Shown here piece after piece: positions 63,580 through 64,000 of a stretch of 64,000 nucleotides of DNA (the stretch's first letter is position 1; each line of letters opens with the position of its first letter). Origin of the DNA: JAOPZW01 sp963788935 (GTDB lineage Bacteria; Actinomycetota; Thermoleophilia; Solirubrobacterales; Solirubrobacteraceae); contig CAWBIM010000003.1 in the NCBI GenBank assembly GCA_963788935.1, positions 682,001 through 746,000 of the forward strand. Reading direction: 5' to 3'. The notes beneath the pieces were generated by a model that saw nothing but the letters and a program-made list of their open reading frames with translations, ran no database searches and was not told the origin of the DNA. Made by a program: the position numbers and the translations under genes.

Positions 63580-63620
63580 GCACGGGCAGGTAAGGATCGC
63601 CGCGCGGCAGGCGCAAACGG

Positions 63621-63641
63621 GGTCGTGAGCACACCACGACC
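63621..63641 (+). promoter_or_regulatory. inverted repeat before the last gene
   Basis: GGTCGTG (63621-63627) and CACGACC (63635-63641) form a perfect 7-bp dyad around 7 nt. It ends 18 nt before the ATG at 63660. A second dyad, GTGAG (63625-63629) and CTCAC (63643-63647), overlaps it. Candidate operator. Confidence 0.4.
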
Positions 63642-63659
63642 ACTCACGGAGGAGAAGAC

Positions 63660-64000
63660 ATGAGCACCGCCGCCACCGCCCTGCGACCGGCCCCGATCCC
63701 GCGCTCGGAGCAGCTGCGGGCCGACCCCGTCGCCCAGGCGTTCCTGCTGCTGCGGATCGCGTTCACCGTCGCGCCGATCCTGTTCGGCCTGGACAAGTTC
63801 GCCAACGTCCTGACCGACGACTGGACGCGGTATCTCTCGGACACGTTCAACAGCCTGCTCCCGGGCAGCGCCGCGACCGGGATGCACATCGTCGGCGTCG
63901 TCGAGATCGCCGCGGGCCTCGTCGTCGCGGTGGCCCCGCGCTTCGGCGGCTACCTCGTCGCCGCCTGGCTCGGCGGGATCATCGTGAACCTGCTGATCGT
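63660..64000 (+). CDS. membrane protein, 3' end beyond the window
   Basis: 113 residues are present. GGAGGAG lies 5 nt before the ATG. Helices are seen at about 27-45 (AFLLLRIAFTVAPILFGLD), 75-92 and from 97 on. The pattern resembles DoxX-like small membrane proteins, but the family cannot be fixed from this fragment. It follows the secreted glycosidase by 80 nt. Confidence 0.75.
   Translation, partial: MSTAATALRPAPIPRSEQLRADPVAQAFLLLRIAFTVAPILFGLDKFANVLTDDWTRYLSDTFNSLLPGSAATGMHIVGVVEIAAGLVVAVAPRFGGYLVAAWLGGIIVNLLI

Overview
The window looks like chromosomal DNA of a very high-GC actinobacterium. GC-rich third codon positions, many GTG/TTG starts and the order rpmG-secE-nusG-rplK-rplA-rplJ-rplL-rpoB-rpoC (all on the minus strand) fit. 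The paralogue-rich accessory content resembles Thermoleophilia (Solirubrobacterales, e.g. Conexibacter/Solirubrobacter), but this placement is an inference from gene content and protein style; no 16S gene is present.

Layout. 1-10.2 kb: the transcription/translation block, rpoC (cut by the window edge), rpoB, a secreted repeat protein, rplL, rplJ, rplA, rplK, nusG, secE and rpmG. 10.6-12.6 kb: a NarL-type two-component pair. 12.7-31.2 kb: a large surface-glycan locus. It has four related COG4671-like glycosyltransferases, two GT4 glycosyltransferases, three free-standing APH/choline-kinase-like phosphotransferases, a heparinase-like protein, a polysaccharide-deacetylase-like protein, an NAD-sugar epimerase, and an ABC exporter fused to a fourth APH-like domain. 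Nine of these genes (15810-26863) overlap their neighbours by 4 or 8 nt and form one translationally coupled operon. Two of the glycosyltransferase genes carry the same 20-bp element about 57 bp before the start codon.

31.4-40.1 kb: two tiny basic ORFs, a GAF-PAS-GAF histidine kinase, dodecin, a histidine phosphatase, two envelope-associated proteins, a secreted protein with about 40 decapeptide repeats, an MBL-like protein and a GCS2-like ligase. 40.2-52.8 kb: metabolic and regulatory genes (molybdopterin hydroxylase large subunit, Gly/Ser-repeat protein, amidohydrolase, cysteine-dioxygenase-like protein, MFS transporter, GntR regulator, DUF1445 protein, SRPBCC protein, a large BTAD-AAA-TPR regulator, a DUF1326/DUF2182 pair, SnoaL-like protein). 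52.8-59.8 kb: a PAS-GAF histidine kinase, a 27-residue peptide gene with a structured 3' region, an ECF sigma factor with an overlapping HTH-like partner, a convergent ImmA/IrrE protease pair, DUF488, MOSC and a Crp/Fnr regulator. 60.4-64 kb: FAD monooxygenase, secreted GH18 protein with Fn3 modules, and the start of a membrane protein.

Quality note. Nine genes, including essential secE, are broken by single-base indels in short G/C runs (13 apparent insertions, one deletion). Undoing each restores a full-length protein with a whole number of codons and intact 4-nt overlaps. I read these as assembly errors and annotate the genes as whole. No tRNA, rRNA, CRISPR array, insertion sequence or prophage was recognised.
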